Shown piece by piece: positions 46,038 to 54,846 of a DNA stretch of 64,000 nt. Location: positions 124,001 through 188,000 of the forward strand of contig NZ_JFYN01000001.1 in the NCBI RefSeq assembly GCF_000631985.1, read 5' to 3'. Position 1 is the first letter of the stretch, and every line of letters starts with the position of its first letter. This DNA is from Pseudomonas sp. RIT288 (GTDB taxonomy: Bacteria; Pseudomonadota; Gammaproteobacteria; Pseudomonadales; Pseudomonadaceae). The position numbers and the translations under genes are program-made. The notes under the pieces are model-generated. The model saw nothing but the letters and a program-made list of their open reading frames with translations, was not told the origin of the DNA and searched no databases.

Positions 46038-46334
46038 TCAGGGATACTCCAGCACAGCCTTGATCTGCCGCAGATTACGCTCGATCCACCCGCGATCAAT
46101 TGCCCCCCACTCGCGAATCCGATAGCGCCCAGCATGGTTGCGTGCGCCTTCTTCCTGCTCGAATTCACAGACGATATCCAGATCCGCCAGCGCGGCGATC
46201 GTGTCCTGCGCCGTGCGCCGGGGCATGCCGGTCACTTCGGTCAGCGCCGGGACGCTTGGGGCCAGGCCGCTGTCGATCAGGTAGGCCACATACAGGCGCC
46301 GGTAAAAACTGCTTTTGGTCTTGCTGACGTCCAT
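46038..46334 (-). CDS. Small winged helix-turn-helix protein
   Basis: A 98-residue protein. Residues about 20-60 form a winged helix-turn-helix (VPALTEVTGMPRRTAQDTIAALADL), as in small regulators that may bind DNA. The C-terminal part has a conserved RYRIREWGAIDRGWI stretch. It has no signal peptide. I recognise the type as a conserved pseudomonad protein but know no function. It is upstream of a YgjP-like gene in the same orientation but separated by more than 100 bp with a REP-like repeat downstream. Confidence 0.7.
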   Translation of the reverse strand: MDVSKTKSSFYRRLYVAYLIDSGLAPSVPALTEVTGMPRRTAQDTIAALADLDIVCEFEQEEGARNHAGRYRIREWGAIDRGWIERNLRQIKAVLEYP

Positions 46335-46352
46335 CTAAACACTCCCAACGTT

Positions 46353-46434
46353 AAAAGATCGCAGCCTGCGGCAGCTCCTACATAAGATCGCATTCCAACT
46401 GTAGGAGCTGCCGCAGGCTGCAATCTTTTGATCT
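46353..46434. repeat. REP-like inverted repeat, type A (outward form)
   Basis: Outward type A arms; the element abuts the stop codon of the YgjP-like gene. Confidence 0.85.
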
Positions 46435-46926
46435 TCATTGCATATCGCGCCATGTCAGGTACACCCGCAGATCGAACTCGACCTGGTGATACCCCGGCAG
46501 CATGTGTTCACACAATTTATAGAAGGCCTTGTTGTGATCCGATTCCTTGAAGTGCGCCAGTTCATGCACGACGATCATCTTCAGAAACTCGGGCGCCGCC
46601 TCCTTGAACAGCGAGGCGATACGAATCTCTTTCTTGGCCTTGAGCTTGCCGCCCTGCACCCTTGAAACCTTGGTGTGCAGGCCCAGCGCGCGGTGCGTCA
46701 GGTCGAGGCGGTTGTCGAACAGCACCTTGTCGATGGCCGGCGCGTTACGCAGGTATTCCTGCTTCAGATCCAGCGCGTAGCTGTACAACGCCTTGTCGCT
46801 CTGCACATCGTGACGCCCCGGATAGCGTTGGCTCAGGTAGTCACCCAGACGCTGTTCGGCGATCAGTTGGCGCACCTGATCCTGCAATTGCGCGGGATAG
46901 GCCTGGAGGTATTTCAACGCAGTCAT
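46435..46926 (-). CDS. YgjP-like metallopeptidase (M48-type domain)
   Basis: A 163-residue protein of the YgjP/DUF45 family. HELAH with a following KESDHNKAFY near residues 122-137 is the zinc-binding HExxH plus third histidine. It is predicted cytoplasmic. The substrate is unknown; relatives are found near restriction systems as well as alone. I chose the ATG at 46926; a GTG two codons earlier is also possible. It is divergent in position from nothing nearby and ends in a REP-like repeat. Confidence 0.85.
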   Translation of the reverse strand: MTALKYLQAYPAQLQDQVRQLIAEQRLGDYLSQRYPGRHDVQSDKALYSYALDLKQEYLRNAPAIDKVLFDNRLDLTHRALGLHTKVSRVQGGKLKAKKEIRIASLFKEAAPEFLKMIVVHELAHFKESDHNKAFYKLCEHMLPGYHQVEFDLRVYLTWRDMQ

Positions 46927-46969
46927 GGACACGGCAACACGGTTCGAAAAGAGCGCCAGTGTAGCGAAT

Positions 46970-49093
46970 TCAAACCGGCAGCGCGCTCCAGTCGAAGGGC
47001 TCGGCGAAGCTGGCGGCGTCTTCGGAGGTCAGCGGGTGCGCCACCAGGAAACCCTGCACATATTCGCAGCCATGCGCCTGCAGCCATTGATACTGCTCGA
47101 TGGTTTCCACGCCTTCGGCGATCACCAGCAAACCGTACTGCTTACACAGATTGATCACGTTGCTGACCAGCGCCGCGTCCCGCGCCGAATCCGGCAGCCG
47201 CGCAATCAGGTGTCGATCAAGCTTGAGCGTGTCCAGCTCCAGATCACGCAGATGCGCCAGCGAACACGGCCCCGAACCAAAATCATCCAAAGCCACCCGC
47301 ACCCCGAGATTACGCAGCAGGCGCAGCTGTTTGCGGGTCTCGTCGGGGTTGTGCATCAGCGCGTCTTCGGTGACTTCGACCTCCAGTTGCCGTGGCTGCA
47401 GCGAGTGCCGCTCCAGTACCTGGCGCAATTCGGTGACCAGGTTCGGCAGACCGAACTGGGTGTTGCTCAAACTCACACCGAGCACCAGATCCTCGGCAAA
47501 CAGGGTTTCCCAGGCTTTACGCTGGCCGGCGCCGCGATGATAGATCCAGCTGCCGAGCCGACTGATCAGCCGTGCCTCTTCCAGCAGCGGCAGGAACAAC
47601 CCCGGCGGCACATCGCCGACGCTCGGATGCTGCCAGCGCAGCAACGCCTCGAAACCGCGGATCTGCCCGCTGCCTATCGCCACTTGCGGCTGATACACCA
47701 GATTGAAATCACGGTTCTCGATGGCGTTGCGCACGCTCTCTTCGAGCATCAGCCGCGAGCGGGCGCGGCCGTTCATTTCGTGATCATAAAAACGGTACTG
47801 CTGACGCCCGGCACGCTTGGCTTCGTACATGGCGATGTCGGAGGCACGCAGCAAGCCATCGAGGTTCGAGCCGCAGTCCGGGTAGGTGGCGATGCCGATA
47901 CTCGCGCCGAGGGCAATATCCAATCCCTCGATCTGCTGACAGACCGATACCCGTTCGATGAGCTTCTCGGCAATCTTCGCCGCCTGCTCGGGGAACTCCA
48001 GATCGAGCAGCGCAGTGAACTCGTCACCGCCCATGCGCGCGAGAATATCGAACGGCCGCAGACAGGCCTTCAATTGCTCGGAGACCCAGCGCAGCACCCG
48101 GTCGCCGGCATCGTGGCCAAGGGAATCGTTGACCCGTTTGAAGCCATCGAGATCCAGATAAAGCAGCACCCAACTGCTGTCGCTGCGTTCACCGCGCAGC
48201 AGCAGGTTTTCCACCGTCTGATAAAAACCCCGGCGATTGAGCAGACCGGTCAACGGATCGGTGACCGCTTGAAATTCCAGCTGCTGATGCAGGTGACGCA
48301 CCACCGACATGTCCAGCACCGTCACCACCATCGCCCGCTGCTCGGCCGGCAACGGCGCACAGGACAACGCCACCGGCACCTGCTGCCCCGGCGCCGTGCG
48401 CAACAGCGCGTCGTGCAGACGAAAGGTCTCACCGCGTTTATAGCCGGCCAACAACTCGGAATCGACCCATAGCGGGATGTGCGGTTTCTGCAGGTAATCA
48501 AGAAATTCCTTGCCCTCCAGTTCCTTCACCGGCGCATTCAGCAGCCGCGAAATCGCCGGGTTGGCGAAGCGGATCAAACCGTCCTCGCCGAGCACCAGAA
48601 TGCCTTCCGCCGCGTTATCCAGCACCGAGGCATTGAAGGCCCGCGCGACCTCCAGATCATGACTCAGGCGCTGCAAGGCGCGGCGGTTGCGCTGGTGTTC
48701 GAGCAACGCCTGGACTTTCGGCTTGAGGATCTGCGGATCGAACGGCTTGAACAGGTAATCCACCGCGCCGCTGGCGTAGCCCTTGATCACGGCGTCCTGG
48801 GACTGTTCGTTGGCGGTGAGGAAAATGATCGGCGTGAGGCGTGTGCGCTGACTGCCGCGCATCAGTCGCGCGACTTCAAAGCCGTCCATGCCCGGCATCT
48901 GCACGTCCAGCAGCACCAGATCGACGTCGTGCTCGAGCAGCAGATTGAGTGCCTCGAAGCCGGAGGCGGCGGTCATGACGTGCCAATCCTGACGCTGCAG
49001 CAACGCGCGCATGCTGATCAGGTTTTCAGGGTAATCATCAACGATCAAAAGGACAGAGCTGCCTTCACCTGGCTGGGGTTGCGCGCATTCCAT
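46970..49093 (-). CDS. Response regulator with PAS, GGDEF and EAL domains
   Basis: A 707-residue cyclic-di-GMP protein. A receiver domain at about 13-130 has the phospho-accepting Asp in LVLLDVQMPG near residue 62. A PAS domain follows (about 150-270). The diguanylate cyclase domain has an intact GGDEF motif (ARMGGDEF), and the phosphodiesterase domain has an intact EAL motif (FEALLRW) with DDFGSG in place of the usual DDFGTG. Both activities are therefore possible. No kinase gene lies beside it. The signal is unknown. Confidence 0.93.
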   Translation of the reverse strand: MECAQPQPGEGSSVLLIVDDYPENLISMRALLQRQDWHVMTAASGFEALNLLLEHDVDLVLLDVQMPGMDGFEVARLMRGSQRTRLTPIIFLTANEQSQDAVIKGYASGAVDYLFKPFDPQILKPKVQALLEHQRNRRALQRLSHDLEVARAFNASVLDNAAEGILVLGEDGLIRFANPAISRLLNAPVKELEGKEFLDYLQKPHIPLWVDSELLAGYKRGETFRLHDALLRTAPGQQVPVALSCAPLPAEQRAMVVTVLDMSVVRHLHQQLEFQAVTDPLTGLLNRRGFYQTVENLLLRGERSDSSWVLLYLDLDGFKRVNDSLGHDAGDRVLRWVSEQLKACLRPFDILARMGGDEFTALLDLEFPEQAAKIAEKLIERVSVCQQIEGLDIALGASIGIATYPDCGSNLDGLLRASDIAMYEAKRAGRQQYRFYDHEMNGRARSRLMLEESVRNAIENRDFNLVYQPQVAIGSGQIRGFEALLRWQHPSVGDVPPGLFLPLLEEARLISRLGSWIYHRGAGQRKAWETLFAEDLVLGVSLSNTQFGLPNLVTELRQVLERHSLQPRQLEVEVTEDALMHNPDETRKQLRLLRNLGVRVALDDFGSGPCSLAHLRDLELDTLKLDRHLIARLPDSARDAALVSNVINLCKQYGLLVIAEGVETIEQYQWLQAHGCEYVQGFLVAHPLTSEDAASFAEPFDWSALPV

Positions 49094-49428
49094 GCTGCTT
49101 CTCTTGTCGGGACATCTCTTGTCGGACTATCGGCCGGTTTCTTGTGAAAACCGTACAGTTACTGAGCCATCACTCTAGTCGCGGATCTGTGAAAGCAGAA
49201 GCTGTCACGCCGCCATCATTTAGCCAAAGCTGCGACTTACCGACTAACGGTCACCCCTGCAGCCCCCGGAAACCGGCACAGATGGCATTTCGACAGGATG
49301 TTGACGCCAATCATCTGCCAAACGGGCGTTAACAAAAAACTCCTCTACGCTTATAACTGCCGCCCGAAAAGGCGCGGGCTAGAGCTTCTGGCACTCGCGT
49401 TCAGGATGAATTGAGTGGAAGAACCGAC
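49094..49428. other. Intergenic region without a supported gene
   Basis: About 335 bp between the divergent GGDEF-EAL and PL7 lyase genes. It is AT-richer near 49330-49365. I see no clear promoter, hairpin or reading frame in it. Confidence 0.5.
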
Positions 49429-50097
49429 ATGATCGATCTCGCAACCTGGAACCTCAGCGTTCCCGTCGGCAGTCCGCCGTACACCGTCGAAACCTCCAAA
49501 CTGGTGAATGGCTTCAAGGATCAGTACTTCCATTCCGATACCGGCACCCTGTTTTTCTGGTCACCGGTCACCGGGTCAAAAACCGAAAACGCCATCTACC
49601 CGCGCACCGAACTGCGCGAAACCTTCAGCAACGGCACCCTGCGCAACTGGTATTACCCGGACGCTGACAACACGCTGCGCGCGACCCTCGCGGTGAACAA
49701 GGTGCCGAGCTCGGGCAAGATCGTCATCGGCCAGATCCACGCCTATGAAAGCCAGCGCCCGATGGTCAAGCTTGAATACCAGTACAAGGAAAAGACCCAG
49801 AACGGCAATCTGGTGATCAAGGTGCGCATGCACCCCGATGACAAGGAAAGCCGCGTCATCACCCTCGCCACCGGCATCAGGCTGGACAACGAATTCAACT
49901 ACCTCATCCACTTGAGCCCCGGCGGCGCGCTCGGCGTGAGCGCGGCGGGTTACCAGTGGGATTCACAAATCAGCGCGACCTGGCGCAACAAACCGCTGTA
50001 CTTCAAGGCCGGGGTGTATGTGCAGGACAACACCGGCTATACCAGCGAAGGCGGCCAGGTCACCTTCAGCAAACTCGACATCGACCACGACAAATAA
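49429..50097 (+). CDS. Polysaccharide lyase family 7 (alginate lyase-like) protein
   Basis: A 222-residue jelly-roll lyase of the alginate lyase 2 superfamily. The family's conserved motifs are present: RTELRE near residue 55, QIH near 101 and YFKAGVY near 193. It should cleave alginate or a related uronate polymer by beta-elimination. There is no signal peptide, so secretion by the general route is not predicted. The ATG at 49429 follows GTGGAAGA; an earlier start six codons upstream is possible. Confidence 0.9.
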   Translation: MIDLATWNLSVPVGSPPYTVETSKLVNGFKDQYFHSDTGTLFFWSPVTGSKTENAIYPRTELRETFSNGTLRNWYYPDADNTLRATLAVNKVPSSGKIVIGQIHAYESQRPMVKLEYQYKEKTQNGNLVIKVRMHPDDKESRVITLATGIRLDNEFNYLIHLSPGGALGVSAAGYQWDSQISATWRNKPLYFKAGVYVQDNTGYTSEGGQVTFSKLDIDHDK

Positions 50098-50117
50098 GGC
50101 TTCATTGGCACAAGTCC

Positions 50118-50214
50118 CTGTGGCGAGGGAGCTTGCTCCCGCTGGGGCGCGCAGCGGCCCTAAAAAAGCGAGGCCTGCTGCGCAGTCCAGCGGGAGCAAG
50201 TTCCCTCGCCACAG
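50118..50214. repeat. Inverted repeat, type B
   Basis: Type B arms 20 bp after the PL7 lyase gene. It is the last repeat of any of the three types before 63110. Confidence 0.85.
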
Positions 50215-50281
50215 TGTTATTTATTGCCAGTCGGACATCCTTTAAACGGTGTTGTTTAAATCGCTCGGCGGTTACTTCCCG

Positions 50282-50590
50282 ATGCCTACAACAACTTGCG
50301 TGGATACCTACGGCTACGCCAGAATCCGCCGGCTTGTGCGCCTGGAGGGCCATCGGTAACTTGATTCGCGTCACTGATTTCCAGTGATCGGGTTTAGTAG
50401 CCCGTGGTGTTTTCAGTTATGTGCAAAGCGCATCCGTCAGCTTTTGTGGTTCGACTTGATGGTGGCTGTGTGCAGGGCGCTTCGGCGCGCCGGTAAATGC
50501 TGAATACTCCCCGGTCTACTAACCTGCGCACAGCTGCCACCCTTCTTTTAGTAGAGAGGGCGAAGCGGCTCCAACAGGAGTTTTCAGCTT
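50282..50590 (+). promoter_or_regulatory. Leader of the DUF6124 gene with tiny open reading frames
   Basis: The 300 bp before the DUF6124 gene hold two 25-codon frames of identical length: MPTTTCVDTYGYARIRR... (50282-50359) and MCKAHPSAFVVRLDGG... (50419-50496). The second ends TAA directly before an ATG at 50497, which opens a longer frame running into the DUF6124 gene in another phase (MLNTPRSTNLRTAATLLLVE...). The pattern suggests translated leader peptides or an RNA regulator. Real translation is not shown. Confidence 0.4.
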
Positions 50591-50950
50591 ATGACCAAAT
50601 CAACACCACACCCGCCAGACAAAGATCCAGCCTCCCCCTACGAATCCCTCGACTCCAAAAAACTCCACGACGCCGCCGAACGCGCCCTCGACCATTACCT
50701 CAATCCCGCCGCCCTCATCATGGCGAGCAGCAACAAACCCGAGCCCATGTACCTCGCCAACCCGAAGTACGACACCGAATCCCTGCTCGCCAACGCCAGC
50801 GAAACCCTGGGCTCGGCAAGCGCCATGCTCAACAACTTCGCCGCCATCCTCGACTCCTCCCACCGCAAGACCGCACTGGGCATCGCGCAAATCGTCATGC
50901 TCGGTGAACTGGCGGTGAATCAGGCGCTGGATAACGTGGAGCCGAAATAA
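50591..50950 (+). CDS. DUF6124 family protein
   Basis: A 119-residue soluble protein. I recognise it as a DUF6124 (formerly DUF3077-like) pseudomonad protein; these occur in many copies per genome. The N-terminus is proline-rich (residues 5-20) and the rest is helical (KKLHDAAERALDHYL near 23-37, LGIAQIVMLGELAVNQAL near 97-114). The function is unknown. AACAGGAG precedes the ATG. A weak terminator follows. Confidence 0.75.
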   Translation: MTKSTPHPPDKDPASPYESLDSKKLHDAAERALDHYLNPAALIMASSNKPEPMYLANPKYDTESLLANASETLGSASAMLNNFAAILDSSHRKTALGIAQIVMLGELAVNQALDNVEPK

Positions 50951-50966
50951 CCAGCTCTATATAAGG

Positions 50967-50990
50967 AACCCGCTTCAGGGCGGGTTTCTC
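50967..50990 (+). terminator. Rho-independent terminator after the DUF6124 gene
   Basis: AACCCGC (50967-50973) pairs with GCGGGTT (50980-50986), followed by a short T-rich run, 17 bp after the stop codon. Confidence 0.65.
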
Positions 50991-51119
50991 GGGAGCGTCA
51001 GCTCAAGGCTCGCAGGCGGCCGCCCCTGCACAATGCATCGCACGCAGAGTGACTCGGCGAACTGCCGACGGTCGTAAAAAGTAGCAATCCGCCACCCACA
51101 ACAAACCGTCAAATCGCAT

Positions 51120-51221
51120 ACAAAACATCAAAAACGCAATATTTTATTGCTTTAATGCATCATAAATCACCATCACCGTATATAGTACTTCCAAATCAGC
51201 ATATTAATTTGAGAGTTTTGA
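51120..51221 (+). promoter_or_regulatory. AT-rich region upstream of the five-gene operon
   Basis: The composition drops sharply in GC here. A perfect inverted repeat GCAATA-TTT-TATTGC (51136-51150) lies about 72 bp before the first gene, and a TATAGT that could be a -10 element lies near 51181. This is the only sizeable non-coding stretch before the operon and should hold its promoter. Confidence 0.4.
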
Positions 51222-52412
51222 ATGGAGAATTTCCCTATCGTCCTGGCAATGCTGCGCGCCTCGGTCCGGGACAAATCCAGCGCTGTTTTGCAGCACGCCG
51301 AGCGCCTGCAAGGGGCTCTGAAGAAGGCAGGAGCCTTGGATGAGGCGCAGGCGATCGCAGATGTTCTTGAAGGGTCAAAAAAGTCGGGAGCGGGCAAGCT
51401 CATCCCCTCCCGCGTCGTGAGATCTCGGTTTGTTTCCTCTGGAGAAATGATGTCCCCCAATACATCCCCACCGGTAGACAAGGAAACAAGCGCCCCTCTG
51501 GCAGAGATTTTTATGCCTGGCCATCTTGAAGAGCTGGCCCCACCAATTCTCAGCGATCGCCTCGAACGCGCCATTTCCCATCTACAGGAACAATGGGCAG
51601 GCGCAGATCAGCTGCAGGCGGCCGGCATCAAAATTCCACGCACCGCTCTTTTTTTCGGGCCGCCCGGCACCGGCAAAACGAGATTGGCCTTGTGGGCTGC
51701 GTCAAAACTAGGTTTACCCGTTGTCCTCGCTCGACTGGATGGTTTAACGAGCTCATTTCTTGGAACAACGGCGCGAAACATAAGAGCTCTGTTCGACTTT
51801 GCTAATCGCTATCAATGCCTCCTTTTGCTGGACGAGTTTGACGGGATCGCGAAGCTTCGCGATGACCCGCAAGAGCTTGGGGAAGTGAAGCGCGTGGTAA
51901 ATGCTGTGCTGCAGGCAATCGACGCACGTGCGCCGCTTGGACTGACGATTGCGATCACCAACCACGAAGCCCTGCTGGATCCCGCGGTATGGAGACGTTT
52001 TGATGCGCGGATTGAAATAGGCCTACCTGATGCAACGACCCGTCTACAGATCATCGAACGGTACACCGAAGGTTTTGCTATCAAGCCTGGCGCAGTGAAG
52101 GTCTTGGCATGGTTGACCGAGGGTTACAGTGGCTCGGACATCGAAACCATGTGCGACTTCATCAAAAGGCATATGACATTGCGTGCAGGCCAGAAGCCAT
52201 CAGTGATAGATTCTGTGCAGCTATTCTTGGATTTGTCAGCAACAAACGCTCCTTCGGCGGCTCGAGAAGCGATATTGCGCGGAGAGAGCTCTTGGATGCA
52301 TCAAGTGCTGACCTACAAGGATATAAAAATCGTCCAAGCGGATATCGCGGATGCGATTCACTCGACGCAATCGAAGGTAAGCCGGCGCCTTAAGTCTACC
52401 GAGCGAGCCTAA
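51222..52412 (+). CDS. AAA+ ATPase, IetA-like
   Basis: A 396-residue AAA+ ATPase. Walker A is GPPGTGKT at 146-153, Walker B is LLLLDEFD at 200-207, the sensor region is ITNHE near 245-249, a probable arginine finger lies in WRRFD at 257-261, and GYSGSDIE near 301-308 is a sensor-2 region. The first 110 residues are helical and poorly conserved, and may bind the partner. A subtilase gene follows after 16 bp. The AAA-ATPase plus subtilase pair matches IetAS, reported as an anti-phage system and first known as a plasmid incompatibility pair. The IetA identity is an inference from architecture and order. Confidence 0.85.
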   Translation: MENFPIVLAMLRASVRDKSSAVLQHAERLQGALKKAGALDEAQAIADVLEGSKKSGAGKLIPSRVVRSRFVSSGEMMSPNTSPPVDKETSAPLAEIFMPGHLEELAPPILSDRLERAISHLQEQWAGADQLQAAGIKIPRTALFFGPPGTGKTRLALWAASKLGLPVVLARLDGLTSSFLGTTARNIRALFDFANRYQCLLLLDEFDGIAKLRDDPQELGEVKRVVNAVLQAIDARAPLGLTIAITNHEALLDPAVWRRFDARIEIGLPDATTRLQIIERYTEGFAIKPGAVKVLAWLTEGYSGSDIETMCDFIKRHMTLRAGQKPSVIDSVQLFLDLSATNAPSAAREAILRGESSWMHQVLTYKDIKIVQADIADAIHSTQSKVSRRLKSTERA

Positions 52413-52428
52413 ATAAAAAGGATTTAGC

Positions 52429-54846
52429 ATGGCCAACAACCCCGTTCAGGTCGTCCTCCAAACAGATCAGTACATGAAGCTGCCTGAGGGCGGCGGCGGC
52501 GGTGGAGCAAAGGATTTTTACGAAGATCGCGATGAAGAATTCAAGCGTCACAAGCAGCAACTCCTTAAACAAGTGGAATCCATCCGGACGGCACTGTCGC
52601 GCACAGGGCCTCGTCAGGTGGGTTACGTCAAGGTGCGACTTCAGTCCAACGCGTTGGCCAAAAGCCATCGGCCAGTAGATGCGCTTTTCAAACCCAAAAG
52701 CCTCCCTCTGGTCGGTTCCGGAGCCCTGGGAGAGCTTTACTTTGAGGTCACCCCAGACACCTTAGAGTCGGTTGCGGATGCAATCAGCGGCGCCGAGGAA
52801 AAGGTCACCAAAAGGGATGCGAAGAACAAGCTTCAAGCCAGCGCTGCCCGGTCAGAGACGGGAGCCATCGAAGAGATTGCATTGCCGTCTCTACAAGACA
52901 AACGCGCATTCAGCTTTGAAACCGCTATTGACCACTTTGAGAGATGGCCGGGGGCTCGTTACTTCACTGTCGAACTCTTCGTCGATGAAGAGTCTTTAGA
53001 CGGGAGCAGCAGGAACCGTGCCGCCGCATTGGCGGAACTTCAGAGATTCCGTACTGGCCTGGAAGGCGTTTCTCGACACCTAAAAACTTGGGCGTCAGGA
53101 GAAGAGTGGCGAGATCTGCATATCACGACGGTTCAAATTCCGGCGTCGACGGTGAAAAGCAGACAATTCAACGGGATACTGGAAGCTGTCATCCAGTACC
53201 TGGATCACTCGCCCTTGGTTCGCCGCTACGCCTTGGGTGCAGTTGTCACACGCGGGCAACAATCGGTACGCACATCAACCAGGACCGCACCCGCCTTAAG
53301 TGCCGCGCTACCCAAACCTCAGCCCGGAATTGACTATCCCATTGTCGGGGTTGTCGATGCCGGGATCAGCCGAAAAAAATCCATTTCAGCATGGTCTGCA
53401 GGCACCGTGGACTACATGCGCGAGCCTGATAGCGATCGAGATCATGGAACATTTATCGCGGGCTTATTGATCAATGGCGCATCCTTCAATCCTAACCAGC
53501 GGATTGAGCAAGATCCCTGCAAATTTTTCGATTATGACCTCTTCACCGAAGATGAAGACAAATTCGAAGGCAACTTCCAGCAAGGCTTCATCGACATGAT
53601 GCGTCAGCTCGATCAGGAGCTGAGCGGGTCCAAGCCTGAAAATATGAGGGTAATCAACCTTAGCCTTAACCCTGAGTCCATGACTGACCAGAATGGATAC
53701 AGCCCCTACGCGGCGATTCTTGATGAGATCGCGGACAAACACGATGTCATTTTTGTCATTTCCGCCGGCAATCTGGAAAGCGCTAAATCGCGTAGCCGCT
53801 GGCCAGATAGCGCAACTCCTGCGCTTCAGCAACTTGCCACCTATAGGCAGCTTGGTGCGGACAGAATTTACGTCCCCGGGGAAACAGCCCGCAACCTTAC
53901 AGTAGGCGCACTTGAACCCATCGACCATTTGGGCCTGACGAGGCCGGCGCGATACTCACGACGTGGGCCGGCTACCTCCGCAGGAATCAAGCCTGACTTC
54001 GCGCATGTGGGTGGATGTTTAGCGACCAACAATCCCCTTAAATCTCTCGATCATGCCGGTGATCTCATCCCGGACGAGGGTACAAGCTTCGCCGCACCTC
54101 TAGTTGCCAAAACGCTCGCGATCCTCGATCACAGGATTGAAGGTCGCCAACCCCGTGACGTGCTCATGGCGCTGATGTACCACTTTGCCAAAATGCCAGC
54201 GTTGCTAGATGACAAACTGCTGAACGCAGTCAGCAAAGACTTTGCCGGTTTCGGTATCCCGGGCTCAGTCGACGATATGCTCGCAACCGATGACACGTCC
54301 ATTACCTTGGTGTTTCAGGACACGCTGAAACCTCGGATGGAGCTCTCCTTTGATTTTGAGTGGCCTTCAGTCTTGGTCGAAAATGGCTCAACTCGCGGCG
54401 AAGTTGAACTGACCATCGTTTACTCACCGCCGTTTGATCGTCGGCATCAAGCTGAATTTACCCGCGTTAACCTGGACGCGTACCTGCGCCAAGAGACCGT
54501 GAACAAAAGAACGGGCAAGTTCTCTTACAGCGGGCGCCTCAAGCCAGATCATCCCGGTGTGCTGGAAAAAAACCTGATTGCTCACGGTGCGAAGTGGTGG
54601 CCAGTCAAGCGCTACAGTCGAACCTTTAGCCGCCTTGAGGGGACGAGTAACTGGCGATTAGTTGTCGACTCACTGACACGCGCAGGCGCGGACTATCCTG
54701 AGTCAGGCGTCACCTTCGCAGTCATTCTGACGATCTCCGACCCCGAAAAAAGGGCCGACGTCTTTGCCAGCGCTCGCAGAGCGCTCGTCACTAAAGGCGT
54801 GAGCTTACGAGATGTCAGAACGCAGGCGAGAGCACGCGCACGATGA
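52429..54846 (+). CDS. S8 subtilase, IetS-like
   Basis: An 805-residue serine protease. The catalytic triad is Asp310 (VVDAGI), His339 (RDHGTFIAG) and Ser553 (EGTSFAAP), with the oxyanion Asn448 in SAGN. About 300 residues before the catalytic domain contain no known fold but include a poly-glycine run at 21-26. A beta-rich region follows after about 630. No signal peptide is present, so it acts inside the cell, unlike most subtilases. It probably works with the upstream AAA+ ATPase as an IetAS-type pair. Its last codons overlap the next gene by four bases. Confidence 0.88.
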   Translation: MANNPVQVVLQTDQYMKLPEGGGGGGAKDFYEDRDEEFKRHKQQLLKQVESIRTALSRTGPRQVGYVKVRLQSNALAKSHRPVDALFKPKSLPLVGSGALGELYFEVTPDTLESVADAISGAEEKVTKRDAKNKLQASAARSETGAIEEIALPSLQDKRAFSFETAIDHFERWPGARYFTVELFVDEESLDGSSRNRAAALAELQRFRTGLEGVSRHLKTWASGEEWRDLHITTVQIPASTVKSRQFNGILEAVIQYLDHSPLVRRYALGAVVTRGQQSVRTSTRTAPALSAALPKPQPGIDYPIVGVVDAGISRKKSISAWSAGTVDYMREPDSDRDHGTFIAGLLINGASFNPNQRIEQDPCKFFDYDLFTEDEDKFEGNFQQGFIDMMRQLDQELSGSKPENMRVINLSLNPESMTDQNGYSPYAAILDEIADKHDVIFVISAGNLESAKSRSRWPDSATPALQQLATYRQLGADRIYVPGETARNLTVGALEPIDHLGLTRPARYSRRGPATSAGIKPDFAHVGGCLATNNPLKSLDHAGDLIPDEGTSFAAPLVAKTLAILDHRIEGRQPRDVLMALMYHFAKMPALLDDKLLNAVSKDFAGFGIPGSVDDMLATDDTSITLVFQDTLKPRMELSFDFEWPSVLVENGSTRGEVELTIVYSPPFDRRHQAEFTRVNLDAYLRQETVNKRTGKFSYSGRLKPDHPGVLEKNLIAHGAKWWPVKRYSRTFSRLEGTSNWRLVVDSLTRAGADYPESGVTFAVILTISDPEKRADVFASARRALVTKGVSLRDVRTQARARAR

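Noticed and set aside
46925..48472. A 515-codon plus-strand frame over the GGDEF-EAL gene
   Set aside because: Antisense shadow of a gene with intact GGDEF and EAL motifs.
50497..50907. A 136-codon frame overlapping the DUF6124 gene
   Set aside because: After the first 35 codons it becomes an out-of-phase reading of the DUF6124 gene with an Arg/Pro-rich shadow sequence; only its start is noted in the leader.
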